A stretch of DNA of 6,616 nt from Actinomycetota bacterium (GTDB lineage: Bacteria > Actinomycetota > Thermoleophilia > Gaiellales > Gaiellaceae), in contig JACDER010000086.1 in NCBI GenBank assembly GCA_013816275.1, forward strand, positions 1 to 6,616, given 5' to 3'. Numbering within the stretch: the first letter of the stretch is position 1; the number at the start of each line of letters is the position of its first letter. Below are positions 1-6,525 of the stretch, one piece after another. The position numbers and the translations under genes are program-made. Below the pieces are notes generated by a model. The model searched no databases. It was not told the DNA's origin and saw only the letters and a program-made list of their open reading frames with translations.

Positions 1-789
1 CGCATAGTCGGCCGCGTGCTCGAACGCGGCCCGGGCGACGCCAACCGCCGCCGCGGCCACTTGCGGCCTCGACGCCTCGAAGAAATCCATGGCGAGCGCG
101 AGCCCCTGTCCCTCCTCGCCGAGCCGACGCGCGGCCGGGATGCGCGCGTCCTCCAGCAGGATCGAGCCGGTGTACGAGGCCTTGAGGCCGAGCTTGTCCT
201 CCTTGCGCCCGGCCACGACTCCGGGATCGCCGTCCTCGAGCACGAAGGCCGTCATCCCACCGTCCACCTTGGCGAACACGACGGTGATTGCGGCGATCCC
301 CCCGTTCGTGACGTAGCACTTCTCACCGTTCAGGAGGTAGTCGTCGCCTTCCCGGACGGCGCTCGCACGGATCGCGGTGAGGTCCGAGCCCGCATGGGGC
401 TCCGTGAACGCGATCGCTGCCAGCGTGCCTGGCTCGGATGCGAGCAGACGGAGATAGCGGTCGCGCTGCTCCTGCGAGCCCGCGTAGAGCAGCGGCCTGA
501 CCGGGAACATTGTCGCCTGGATCGTGCCGGCAAGCCCCGCGCAACCCCAGGAGAGCTCCTCGGCGATCAGCGACGCGGTCATGGCGCTCACGCCTCCTCC
601 GCCGTACTCCTCGGGGATCGCGTAGGACGTGAGGCCGGCCCGCGCCGCTCGCTCGAGGAGACCGTCCGGAAACTCGCTGCGCGCGTCGCACTCGGCCGCG
701 ACCGGGCGAAGCTCGCGCTCGGCGAACTCGTGCGCCACACGCTGGAGCTCTCTCTGCTCCTCGGTCAGCTCGAAGGACGGGCCGCTCAT
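1..789 (-). CDS. Acyl-CoA dehydrogenase, C-terminus cut off by window edge
   Basis: Flavoenzyme of the acyl-CoA dehydrogenase family, which oxidises acyl-CoA to 2-enoyl-CoA and passes electrons to ETF. Translating the minus strand from the ATG at 789 gives 263 codons with no stop, ending at the window edge; the family is about 380-400 aa, so roughly the last third, including the region of the usual catalytic Glu (YEGT motif), is missing. Seen: N-terminal FELTEEQRELQRVAHEF, IPEEYGGGG near residues 57-65, EELSWGCAG near 78-86, the FAD-domain signature TEPHAGSD at 129-136, NGEKCYVTNG at 154-163 and GEEGQG at 224-229. The strand from NGEK to TAFV is about 6 residues shorter than in the other two dehydrogenases here. 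It starts 13 nt after the nucleotidyltransferase stop, with only a weak GAG upstream, so translation is probably coupled. The family is clear; the substrate is unknown. Confidence 0.93.
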   Translation of the reverse strand, partial: MSGPSFELTEEQRELQRVAHEFAERELRPVAAECDARSEFPDGLLERAARAGLTSYAIPEEYGGGGVSAMTASLIAEELSWGCAGLAGTIQATMFPVRPLLYAGSQEQRDRYLRLLASEPGTLAAIAFTEPHAGSDLTAIRASAVREGDDYLLNGEKCYVTNGGIAAITVVFAKVDGGMTAFVLEDGDPGVVAGRKEDKLGLKASYTGSILLEDARIPAARRLGEEGQGLALAMDFFEASRPQVAAAAVGVARAAFEHAADYA

Positions 790-802
790 CGCTCGAAGCG
801 TC

Positions 803-1600
803 TCACAGGTCTTCGACCCATTGCTTGATCCGGTCCCGCCCGTCCTGCGACGTCCGCCATTCCACCCAGTCGATCCGCTCACGCTGGCGCTCGTGCAGCT
901 CGATCAGCTTCACCAGACCGCGCTTGAGCGCGTCGTGCTCGGGCCGCGGGAACAGATCGGCGAACGCCCCGACCGTCTCGGGCTCGCGCTCGTGCACGCG
1001 GCGGACGTCGAAGAAGGCGGCGCCGGACAGCCGCGCGTGCCAGGCCTCGACGATCCCGCGCAGCATGTGGAAGTCGGAGGCGACGTCGTAGTACTCGCCG
1101 CGACGGATGTGGAGGATGCAGTAGTAGATCCAGGCCCAGAGCCGTTCGTCCTCGTGCGCCGCCTCTGCCCAGTCCGGAGGGAGGTCCACCTTCCCCGCGT
1201 TCGCGGCCTCGACCCAGCGCGTCACGTCGCCGGTCTCGTCCCACAGCACCTCGTACGGTGCGCCTCCGGACGTCGGAGGGTCGGTGACGACGTTGAGCGG
1301 GATGTCGGTCTTGATCCCGGGCTCGAAGAGGTAGATGACGAAGTGGGGCCGGACGTGGTCGGCGTCGAAGCGGTGGAACCAGGGCGCGATCTCCCAGCTC
1401 CAGCGCTCCGCCCAGGCCCGCTCGCGGGACGCGTCGTCCTCGAAGAAGACCCCCACGTCCAGGTCGCTGTGCTCGTCTGCGGCTCCGCGCGCGATGCTCC
1501 CGGAGACGGACATCCCGACGACCCCGGGGACCCCGCGGAAGAACGCCGCGACCCGGTCGAGGACTTGCCGGTGCTCAGAAGGTAAAGAGCTCGATTCCAC
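803..1600 (-). CDS. Stand-alone nucleotidyltransferase-fold protein
   Basis: A 265-aa protein with the DNA polymerase beta-like nucleotidyltransferase signature. SGSIARG at residues 33-39 supplies the Gly-Ser (G34, S35), SDLDVGVFF follows with metal-binding D46 and D48, and IKTDIPLNV offers D99 as the third carboxylate. The rest is helical and rich in Trp, Tyr and Arg (RLWAWIYYCILHIRRGEYYD around 153-172), as in the C-terminal domains of aminoglycoside or lincosamide nucleotidyltransferases. All three catalytic acids are present, so it is probably active. The family transfers NMP from NTP to a small molecule, protein or RNA; the acceptor here is unknown. The start is a GTG: an in-frame TGA lies 12 nt upstream, and the next start (Met30) would cut into the active-site strand. 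It therefore overlaps the SDR gene by 26 nt, suggesting translational coupling. No HEPN partner is adjacent, which argues against a MNT/HEPN toxin-antitoxin pair. A resistance role is possible but unproven. Confidence 0.88.
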   Translation of the reverse strand: MESSSLPSEHRQVLDRVAAFFRGVPGVVGMSVSGSIARGAADEHSDLDVGVFFEDDASRERAWAERWSWEIAPWFHRFDADHVRPHFVIYLFEPGIKTDIPLNVVTDPPTSGGAPYEVLWDETGDVTRWVEAANAGKVDLPPDWAEAAHEDERLWAWIYYCILHIRRGEYYDVASDFHMLRGIVEAWHARLSGAAFFDVRRVHEREPETVGAFADLFPRPEHDALKRGLVKLIELHERQRERIDWVEWRTSQDGRDRIKQWVEDL

Positions 1601-2408
1601 CGCTGACGTTCAGCCCGACTCCGGTGATGTAGCCGGCGAGGTCCGAGCAGAGAAAGGCGATCGCGTTCGCGACGTCCTGAGGCTCGCCCGCGCGGCGGAA
1701 GGCCGTCCGGCGGATCATCCGCTCGTTCATCTCGGGACTGCCGAAGTTGAAGGCCTCCGTCCCGATCACGCCGGGGACGATGGCATTGACCGTGATCCCA
1801 TGGCGCGCGCCCTCGAGCGCGAGCGAGCGGGTGAGCCCGAGCAGGCCTGACTTGGTGGTCGAGTAGCTCGCCTGACCGAATCCTCCGAGCGTTCCGGCGA
1901 CCGAGGCCATGTTCACGATCCGCCCCCAGCCGCGCTCCTTCATGTGCGGCCAGACCGCCTGCGCGCAGTTGAACGCGCCGGTCAGGTTGACGGCCAGATC
2001 ACGCGCCCAGAGCTCGGCGGACTGGTCGCCGAGCTGCCCGACGTGATCGAGCGTCCCAGCGTTGTTGATCAGGATGTCCACCGAGCCGAGCTCCTCCACG
2101 ACGCGCTCTACGGTCGCGGCCACCTGCCCGCGGTCGGTCACGTCGCACCGGAGGGCGAGCGCCCTCCTCCCCATCTCCTCGATCTCGGCGGCGGTCGACT
2201 CTGTGTAGACCATGCCCTGCGCGCGGGCAACCTGCGCGAGCGGGCCGTAGCGGTCGGCTTCGTCCCCCTCCGACGACTCGAGCTGGATGTCGGCGATCGT
2301 CACGTCGGCACCCGCGCGGGCGAGGGTGAGCGCGTCCGCGCGGCCGAGCCCCCGCGAACCTCCGGTGACGAGCGCGACGCGGCCGCTCAGGTTGATTTCG
2401 ATCGGCAT
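1575..2408 (-). CDS. Short-chain dehydrogenase/reductase (SDR) with enlarged cofactor-side loop
   Basis: NAD(P)-dependent oxidoreductase of the classical SDR family, 277 aa, cytosolic. Seen: Rossmann motif TGGSRGLG at residues 15-22; D40 at the end of strand beta-2, which normally favours NAD(H); CDVTD at 88-92; NNAG at 115-118; N141; and catalytic S169, Y182 and K186 (YSTTK). The C-terminal [14 protein letters not shown] and [11 protein letters not shown] are also typical. It is about 25 residues longer than usual because of an insertion at roughly residues 46-70, between beta-2 and the helix carrying [18 protein letters not shown]. Fabric-like SDRs reduce 3-oxoacyl thioesters or oxidise 3-hydroxyacyl-CoA or alcohols; the acyl-CoA dehydrogenase neighbours favour an acyl-CoA or alcohol substrate, by inference only. 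The ATG at 2408 has GAGAG seven bases upstream and gives a normal SDR N-terminus. It lies 78 nt after the upstream dehydrogenase gene, and no terminator is evident in that gap. Confidence 0.95.
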   Translation of the reverse strand: MPIEINLSGRVALVTGGSRGLGRADALTLARAGADVTIADIQLESSEGDEADRYGPLAQVARAQGMVYTESTAAEIEEMGRRALALRCDVTDRGQVAATVERVVEELGSVDILINNAGTLDHVGQLGDQSAELWARDLAVNLTGAFNCAQAVWPHMKERGWGRIVNMASVAGTLGGFGQASYSTTKSGLLGLTRSLALEGARHGITVNAIVPGVIGTEAFNFGSPEMNERMIRRTAFRRAGEPQDVANAIAFLCSDLAGYITGVGLNVSGGIELFTF

Positions 2409-2486
2409 CTCGTCACTCTCTCAGATGTACCCCAGTGATTCCGTCGAAGGAGAAGGTCCGACCAGGTGAGAAGTTGGCGAGAAGGT

Positions 2487-3671
2487 TCAGTCGTCGCGCG
2501 GCAGGAAGATCTCGCGCGCGATCACGAGCCGTTGGATCTGCGAGGTTCCCTCGTAGATCTGGAACAGCTTGGCGTCCCGCATCAGCTTCTCGACCGGGTA
2601 CTCCTTGATGTAGCCGTACCCGCCGAAGACCTGGACGGCGTCGGTGGTCACCTTCATGACCATGTCCGCCGCGAACCGCTTGGCGAACGAGGACTGGAGC
2701 GTGGCGCGCTTGCCCTGGTCGACGAGCCAGGCGGCCTGCCAGCAGAGGAGCCGCGCGGCCTCGATCTCGGTCGCCATGTCCGCGACCATGAAGTTGACGC
2801 CCTGGTTGACGGCGATCGGCTGTCCGAACTGGACTCGCTCCTTCGCGTACACGACCGAGTGGTCGTACGCGGCTTGAGCGACACCGACCGCGCCGGCGGC
2901 CGTTCCCGGCCGTGTGCCGTCGAGCGTCATCATCGCGATCTTGAATCCCTCGCCCTCCTCACCGAGGCGGTTCGAAGCGGGAACGGTGACGTCCTGGAAG
3001 GCGATGGCCGAGGTGTCGGTGGCCCGCTGGCCCATCTTGTCGAGGTGCTTCTCGACCGTGACGCCGGGCGCGTCGGTCGGGACGATGAACGCGGACAGCC
3101 CGCGGTGACCCTTGCTCTTGTCAGTGGAGGCGAAGACGATGAGCCAAGAGGCGTGGCCCGCGTTGGTGATGAACATCTTCGACCCGTTGATGACGTACTC
3201 GTCGCCCTTGCGGATCGCAGTGGTCTGGATGCCCGACACGTCCGAGCCTGCGTTCGGCTCGGTGAGCCCGAACGAGCACAGGATCGGCTCCTCGAGCAGC
3301 GGCGGTAGCCATTGCCGCTTCTGCTCCTCGGTGCCGGCGATCATCACGGGCGCGGATCCGAGGGAGTTGGCGACGATCGAGACCGCGATCCCGGCGCATC
3401 CCCACGAGAGCTCTTCTCCGACCAGGACGCCCTCCAAGACAGAGAGACCGAGCCCGCCGAACTCCTCCGGCACATGCGGATTCATCAAGCCGATCTCGTG
3501 CGCCTTCGCGACCACGTCGGCCGGATGCGTCTGGTGCTCGTCGTACTCGGCCGCCTTGGGCCGGATCTCCTTCTCGGCGAACTCGCGCGCGAGACCGCGG
3601 AGCGCTTTCTGCTCGTCCGTCAGGTTGAACGAGAGCCCCGTGGTCACACTTTGGTCGGCTACTACCGCCAT
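2487..3671 (-). CDS. Acyl-CoA dehydrogenase, medium-chain (MCAD) type
   Basis: FAD-dependent acyl-CoA dehydrogenase, 394 aa from the chosen start, complete, with the family's alpha/beta/alpha layout. Seen: LTDEQKALRGLAREFAEKEI near 17-36; GLMNPHVPEEFGGLGL near 61-76; TEPNAGSD at 137-144; MFITNAG; DKMGQRATDT; the FAD-contacting RVQFGQPI; FGGYGYIKEYPVEKLMRDAK; and IYEGTSQIQR with catalytic base Glu374 (codon 2550-2552). From memory, the GLMNPHVPE region and the C-terminal stretch closely resemble mammalian MCAD, so straight-chain acyl-CoA is the best substrate guess, though chain length cannot be read from sequence. The ATG at 3671 is preferred to an in-frame TTG at 3686 because a strong GGAGG (3678-3682) lies 6 nt upstream and would be inside the coding region with the TTG. 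It is the first gene of the leftward block, directly downstream of the palindromic operator. Confidence 0.96.
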   Translation of the reverse strand: MAVVADQSVTTGLSFNLTDEQKALRGLAREFAEKEIRPKAAEYDEHQTHPADVVAKAHEIGLMNPHVPEEFGGLGLSVLEGVLVGEELSWGCAGIAVSIVANSLGSAPVMIAGTEEQKRQWLPPLLEEPILCSFGLTEPNAGSDVSGIQTTAIRKGDEYVINGSKMFITNAGHASWLIVFASTDKSKGHRGLSAFIVPTDAPGVTVEKHLDKMGQRATDTSAIAFQDVTVPASNRLGEEGEGFKIAMMTLDGTRPGTAAGAVGVAQAAYDHSVVYAKERVQFGQPIAVNQGVNFMVADMATEIEAARLLCWQAAWLVDQGKRATLQSSFAKRFAADMVMKVTTDAVQVFGGYGYIKEYPVEKLMRDAKLFQIYEGTSQIQRLVIAREIFLPRDD

Positions 3672-3677
3672 GCCCTT

Positions 3678-3682
3678 CCTCC
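3678..3682 (-). promoter_or_regulatory. Ribosome binding site GGAGG that fixes the MCAD-type gene start
   Basis: On the minus strand GGAGG is followed by AAGGGC and then ATG, a spacing of 6 nt. It settles the start at 3671 rather than the upstream TTG at 3686. It is the only strong Shine-Dalgarno sequence I see in the window; the divergent gene has none. Confidence 0.8.
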
Positions 3683-3689
3683 GCAAAGA

Positions 3690-3709
3690 TTGACTGACCG
3701 GTCAGTCAA
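3690..3709. promoter_or_regulatory. Perfect 20-bp palindromic operator, TetR-family style
   Basis: The sequence TTGACTGACCGGTCAGTCAA equals its own reverse complement over all 20 bases; the next pair outward (A and G) breaks the symmetry. It sits in the 61-nt intergenic region between two divergent acyl-CoA dehydrogenase genes. Length, symmetry and the central CCGG are typical of TetR-family operators. The inner 18 bp share the pattern TGANTGAC..GTCANTCA with the site I recall for the Bacillus subtilis fatty-acid-degradation repressor FadR. It covers about -43 to -24 relative to the inferred rightward start at 3733, overlapping the -35 region. On the other strand a -10-like TACTCT (3714-3709) would put the leftward start inside the palindrome. 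One bound repressor could therefore block both directions, probably relieved by an acyl-CoA. No regulator gene is in the window and I found no second full copy of the site. Confidence 0.8.
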
Positions 3710-3720
3710 GAGTACCCGAT

Positions 3721-3726
3721 TACACT
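3721..3726 (+). promoter_or_regulatory. -10-like element TACACT for a probable leaderless transcript
   Basis: TACACT fits the TANNNT pattern and ends 6 nt before the GTG at 3733, the spacing expected when transcription starts at or next to the start codon. There is no Shine-Dalgarno-like sequence between the palindrome and the GTG, as expected for a leaderless mRNA, which is common in Actinomycetota. No good -35 hexamer lies 16-18 bp upstream; that place is taken by the palindrome. The transcription start is inferred. Confidence 0.45.
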
Positions 3727-3732
3727 CACACC

Positions 3733-4956
3733 GTGGATTTCGCCTTCACGCCAGAACAGGAGTTGATCCAGCAGACAGTCCGTTCGTTCGTCGACGAGCG
3801 AGTCCTCCCGAACGCGGTCGAGAACGACATCAACCACCACCTCGACATGTCGGTGATCGAGGGGATGGCCGAGCTCGGGCTGCTCGGCATCGTCATCCCC
3901 GAGGAGTACGGCGGTGCCGGGCTCGATTTCGTCTCGGAGGCGCTCTCGTGCGAGGAGATCGAGCGGGGCGAGTCGGCCTTCCGCACGCTGATCTCCGTCC
4001 ATGTCGGGCTCAACTCGCTCTCGCTGCTTCGCTACGGGACGGAGGAGCAGAAGCAGCGCTACCTCACGCCCCAGGCGAAGGGCGAGAAGCTCGCCTGCTT
4101 CGGCCTGACCGAGCCTGCCGCCGGCTCCGACGTCGCCTCGATGCGCTCCACGGCCCGTCGCGAGGGCGACGTCTACGTCCTCAACGGCCAGAAGAACTGG
4201 ATCTCGTACGCGAGCGTCGCCGACCATCAGCTCGTGTTCGCCAAGACGGATCCGGCCGCCAAGCACAAGGGGATCTCGGCCTTCATCGTCGAGCGCGAAT
4301 GGCCAGGAGTCTCGACCGTGGACACCGAGCACAAGCTCGGCGTCTGGGCCGGCTCGACGGGCGAGCTCTTCTTCCAGAACGTCGAGGTGCCGGCCGAAAA
4401 CCTCGTCGGCGAGGAGGGCCAGGGCTTCGAGATCGCCATGTACGGGCTCGACCAGGGCCGGTTCACGGTCGCGGCGGGCGCCTGCGGAGTCGTGCGGGCC
4501 TGTCTCGAGCGCTCGGTCGAGTACGCCCGCGAGCGGGAGACGTTCGGACAGCAGATCGGCCGCTACCAGTTCGTCCAGGACATGATCTCCGAGATGGTTC
4601 TCGGCTACGAGACCTCGAAGCTGCTGGTGATGCAGGCGGCCTGGATGAAGGACGAGGGACGCCGGAACACGCGCGAGACGTCACTGGCGAAATGGCATGC
4701 GACCGAGTCGGCGTTCAAGGCGGCCCACCTCGCGATCCAGGTCCACGGCGCCTACGGGTACTCGGCCGAGTACGGGATCGAGCGCTACTTCCGCAACGCG
4801 CGGGCGCCGATCATCTACGAGGGCACGACCCAGATCCACAAGATGATGCAGGCCGAGCACGCGCTCGGCTTCCGGCACCTGAACGGCCGCGACGGCGGTG
4901 TCTCGCCGATCGCAGCGTGGGCTCCGGCCCTGTCTCCGGTGCATGCCCGGGCCTGA
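3733..4956 (+). CDS. Acyl-CoA dehydrogenase (third paralogue, complete)
   Basis: FAD-dependent acyl-CoA dehydrogenase, 407 aa. The GTG start gives the standard family N-terminus MDFAFTPEQELIQQTVRSF. Other signatures: GLLGIVIPEEYGGAGLDF near 49-66, TEPAAGSD at 126-133, HKLGVWAGSTGELFF, GEEGQGFEIAMYGLDQGRF, the FAD-contacting RETFGQQIGRYQ, VHGAYGYSAEYGIERYFRNA, and IIYEGTTQIHKMMQAE with catalytic base Glu363 (codon 4819-4821). The usual W/F-I-T-N-G is replaced by NWISYAS, and the tail runs about 25 residues past the AEHALGFR that normally nears the end; its last codons overlap the cupin gene. It differs clearly from the two leftward paralogues, so a different acyl group (branched, dicarboxylic or aromatic-derived) is plausible but not shown. 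Electrons would go to ETF, which is not encoded here. It is probably controlled by the palindrome upstream and co-transcribed with the cupin. Confidence 0.96.
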   Translation: MDFAFTPEQELIQQTVRSFVDERVLPNAVENDINHHLDMSVIEGMAELGLLGIVIPEEYGGAGLDFVSEALSCEEIERGESAFRTLISVHVGLNSLSLLRYGTEEQKQRYLTPQAKGEKLACFGLTEPAAGSDVASMRSTARREGDVYVLNGQKNWISYASVADHQLVFAKTDPAAKHKGISAFIVEREWPGVSTVDTEHKLGVWAGSTGELFFQNVEVPAENLVGEEGQGFEIAMYGLDQGRFTVAAGACGVVRACLERSVEYARERETFGQQIGRYQFVQDMISEMVLGYETSKLLVMQAAWMKDEGRRNTRETSLAKWHATESAFKAAHLAIQVHGAYGYSAEYGIERYFRNARAPIIYEGTTQIHKMMQAEHALGFRHLNGRDGGVSPIAAWAPALSPVHARA

Positions 4957-5302
4957 GATTCGCTCGTTCAAGCGCCCGAACTGGGAGCCGCTCCCGTTCG
5001 AAGGGTGCGCCAACGTCGAGGGTCGCGTCCTCTTCTTCGACGAGAAGATCGGCCTGGCGATCCTCCGGTTCGGCGAGCACGGAAACATCCATCCGCATGC
5101 CGGGCCGAACGACACGGTCGTCAGCTGCCTCGAGGGCCAGGGGTTCACGAGAGTCGGCGACGAGGTCGCCGAGCTCCATTCCGGTCAGATGGTCCTCTGG
5201 CCCGAAGGCGTCGAGCATGCGCTCTGGACCGAGGACTCGACGATGACGACGCTGATGTGCGAGCGCCCGCCAGAGGGGAAGTCGGAGATCTACGCCGGTT
5301 GA
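4943..5302 (+). CDS. Small single-domain cupin protein
   Basis: A 119-aa protein made almost entirely of one cupin beta-barrel. Motif 1 is at residues 44-57 (G44, H50, H52, D57) and motif 2 at 81-92 (G81, P87, G89, H92: GQMVLWPEGVEH). The three His and one acid are the usual divalent-metal ligands, but the acid is Asp where the consensus has Glu. The ATG at 4943 overlaps the preceding dehydrogenase gene by 14 nt, pointing to translational coupling. An in-frame GTG at 4898 would add 15 residues of Arg/Cys-rich sequence unlike a cupin N-terminus, so it is not preferred. There is no signal peptide and no DNA-binding domain. Small cupins can be dioxygenases, isomerases or ligand sensors; nothing here decides which. 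The gene ends 13 nt inside the 3' end of the opposing transporter gene. Confidence 0.88.
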   Translation: MPGPEIRSFKRPNWEPLPFEGCANVEGRVLFFDEKIGLAILRFGEHGNIHPHAGPNDTVVSCLEGQGFTRVGDEVAELHSGQMVLWPEGVEHALWTEDSTMTTLMCERPPEGKSEIYAG

Positions 5303-6525
5303 GTCGAGCGCTGCTCGATCTTGATCAACGAATAGACGATCGGGATCGCGGCCAGGATCGGCAGACCGCAGATCGGCCAGAGGATCTGGTACCCGTGCGT
5401 CGCCGTCAGGTAGGGAGAGAGTAAGTCGATCGCCGCCCCGGCGAGTAGCGGCCCGCAGAGCAGTCCGATCCCCTTCGTTGTCGTGGCGAGCCCCGCGATC
5501 GTGCCCCGCTCTTTCGGGGGCATCAGCTTGAAGAGGAGACCCCAGGCCTGCGTCATCACGGTCCCTCCCGCCACTCCGACAGGGAAGAGGGCCGCGTAGT
5601 ACCAGTTGTGCCAGGACTGGGCGAGTCCCGCGACGACGTAGCCGCCGCCGTAGAGGAACGACGCGAAGAAGATGACCCGGGAGATGCCGATCCGGTCGGC
5701 GATCGGCCCGGAGCCGATCGCGGCGATGACGTAGCCGATGCAGATCGTGGCGAGCACGGCCGACGATGTCGAGAGCGGCTGTCCGAGCCCCTTGACGATG
5801 TAGAGGACGACGAACGTCCGCGCGGCGGCGAAGGAGCCCTCCCACGCGGCGTTGGCGATCAGGAACCGGCGCACGTAGGGCTCGTCCTTCAGGATCCGGA
5901 GGCTGCGGGCGACGTACGTGCGGACGCCCTCGAACACCCGCTGGTTTCCGCCGGTCTCCGGGACGAGCGCGATCGTTGCGCCGCAGGCCCAGAAGGTCAC
6001 CGCCGCGGCGAGCAGGAACGGAGAGGGCCTCCAGACGTGAAAGAGGAAGCCTCCACCGACGAGGCCGAGGCCGAGCGCGGTCCCGCGCATGAGGTGCTGG
6101 ATGCTCTGGCCGCGCCCATAGTAGTCCGGCGGCAGGACGTCCGGATAGAGCCCTCGGTACGGCGGCTCGTAGATGTAGTAGGCGAAGAAGAAGCAGAAGA
6201 CGACGAGCGCCGTCAGCCAGAAGCTGGGCATGAAGGCGACGACGGTCAGGCAGAAGGCCATCGGCAGAACGGCCACCGCCATGAACGGCCGCCGTCTGCC
6301 CTGCGGCGTCTGGAAGGTGTCGCTCCACGGGCCGATGACCAGCGGCAGCGCGATCGCGAAGATCCCCTCCGACGAGAGCACGGCCGCGATCAACACCGGT
6401 GAGTTGGTGAAGCGGTCGAGCAGCGGCGGCAAGTACGCCGCGACGATCGTGATCGAGAAGGCGAGGCCGAACGCCCCGAGCCCCAGGGACCAAAGCAAGT
6501 TAGGGCGGCCCGCCGGGACCTTCAT
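5290..6525 (-). CDS. Major facilitator superfamily transporter, SLC45/GPH-like
   Basis: Integral inner-membrane transporter, 411 aa from the ATG at 6525, with about 12 hydrophobic segments in two halves. TM1 is near residues 9-35 and the last near 380-405. The loop after TM2 has GPWSDTFQTPQGRRRP (65-80), a motif-A variant recalling the sucrose/SLC45 and GPH-type carriers; the second half repeats it as GPIADRIGISR (273-283). TM4 runs into YEPPYRGLYPDVLP, also like those carriers. A sugar or glycoside substrate is thus possible, but neighbours suggest nothing specific, and organic acid or drug transport cannot be excluded. The start is uncertain: an in-frame TTG at 6561 adds 12 residues, but the ATG gives a normal short N-terminus before TM1. 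Neither has a strong Shine-Dalgarno. The gene converges on the cupin gene and overlaps it by 13 nt, leaving no room for an intergenic terminator. Confidence 0.9.
   Translation of the reverse strand: MKVPAGRPNLLWSLGLGAFGLAFSITIVAAYLPPLLDRFTNSPVLIAAVLSSEGIFAIALPLVIGPWSDTFQTPQGRRRPFMAVAVLPMAFCLTVVAFMPSFWLTALVVFCFFFAYYIYEPPYRGLYPDVLPPDYYGRGQSIQHLMRGTALGLGLVGGGFLFHVWRPSPFLLAAAVTFWACGATIALVPETGGNQRVFEGVRTYVARSLRILKDEPYVRRFLIANAAWEGSFAAARTFVVLYIVKGLGQPLSTSSAVLATICIGYVIAAIGSGPIADRIGISRVIFFASFLYGGGYVVAGLAQSWHNWYYAALFPVGVAGGTVMTQAWGLLFKLMPPKERGTIAGLATTTKGIGLLCGPLLAGAAIDLLSPYLTATHGYQILWPICGLPILAAIPIVYSLIKIEQRSTQPA

Noticed and set aside
16..828. A 270-codon plus-strand frame opposite the left-edge dehydrogenase
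   Set aside because: The minus strand here encodes an unmistakable acyl-CoA dehydrogenase that simply runs off the window; the plus frame is its antisense shadow.
803..1600. MNT/HEPN toxin-antitoxin module
   Set aside because: The protein is far larger than MNT antitoxins, has its own helical C-terminal domain, and neither neighbour resembles a HEPN toxin.
2409..2486. Terminator or promoter in the 78-nt gap between the MCAD-type gene and the SDR gene
   Set aside because: I see only a short GGTCCGACC palindrome and the GAGAG of the SDR start; no stable hairpin with a T-run and no convincing -35/-10 pair.
3672..3686. Upstream TTG start for the MCAD-type gene, adding five residues
   Set aside because: It would place the strong GGAGG inside the coding sequence; the ATG at 3671 with 6-nt spacing explains the site better.
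3312..5246. A 644-codon open frame on the plus strand across the divergent genes
   Set aside because: Its translation is Arg/Pro/Gly-rich with no family signature, and it runs over two dehydrogenases with clear motifs in other frames. High GC leaves stop codons rare in shadow frames.
5304..5318. Hairpin TCGAGC-GCT-GCTCGA just after the cupin stop as a terminator
   Set aside because: The stem is only 6 bp, there is no T-run after it, and it lies inside transporter coding sequence where such short repeats are common at this GC content.
4811..6493. A 560-codon open frame on the minus strand under the transporter and cupin
   Set aside because: It overlaps the transporter in a shifted frame; the translation is Arg- and Ala-rich low complexity with no membrane segments or motifs.
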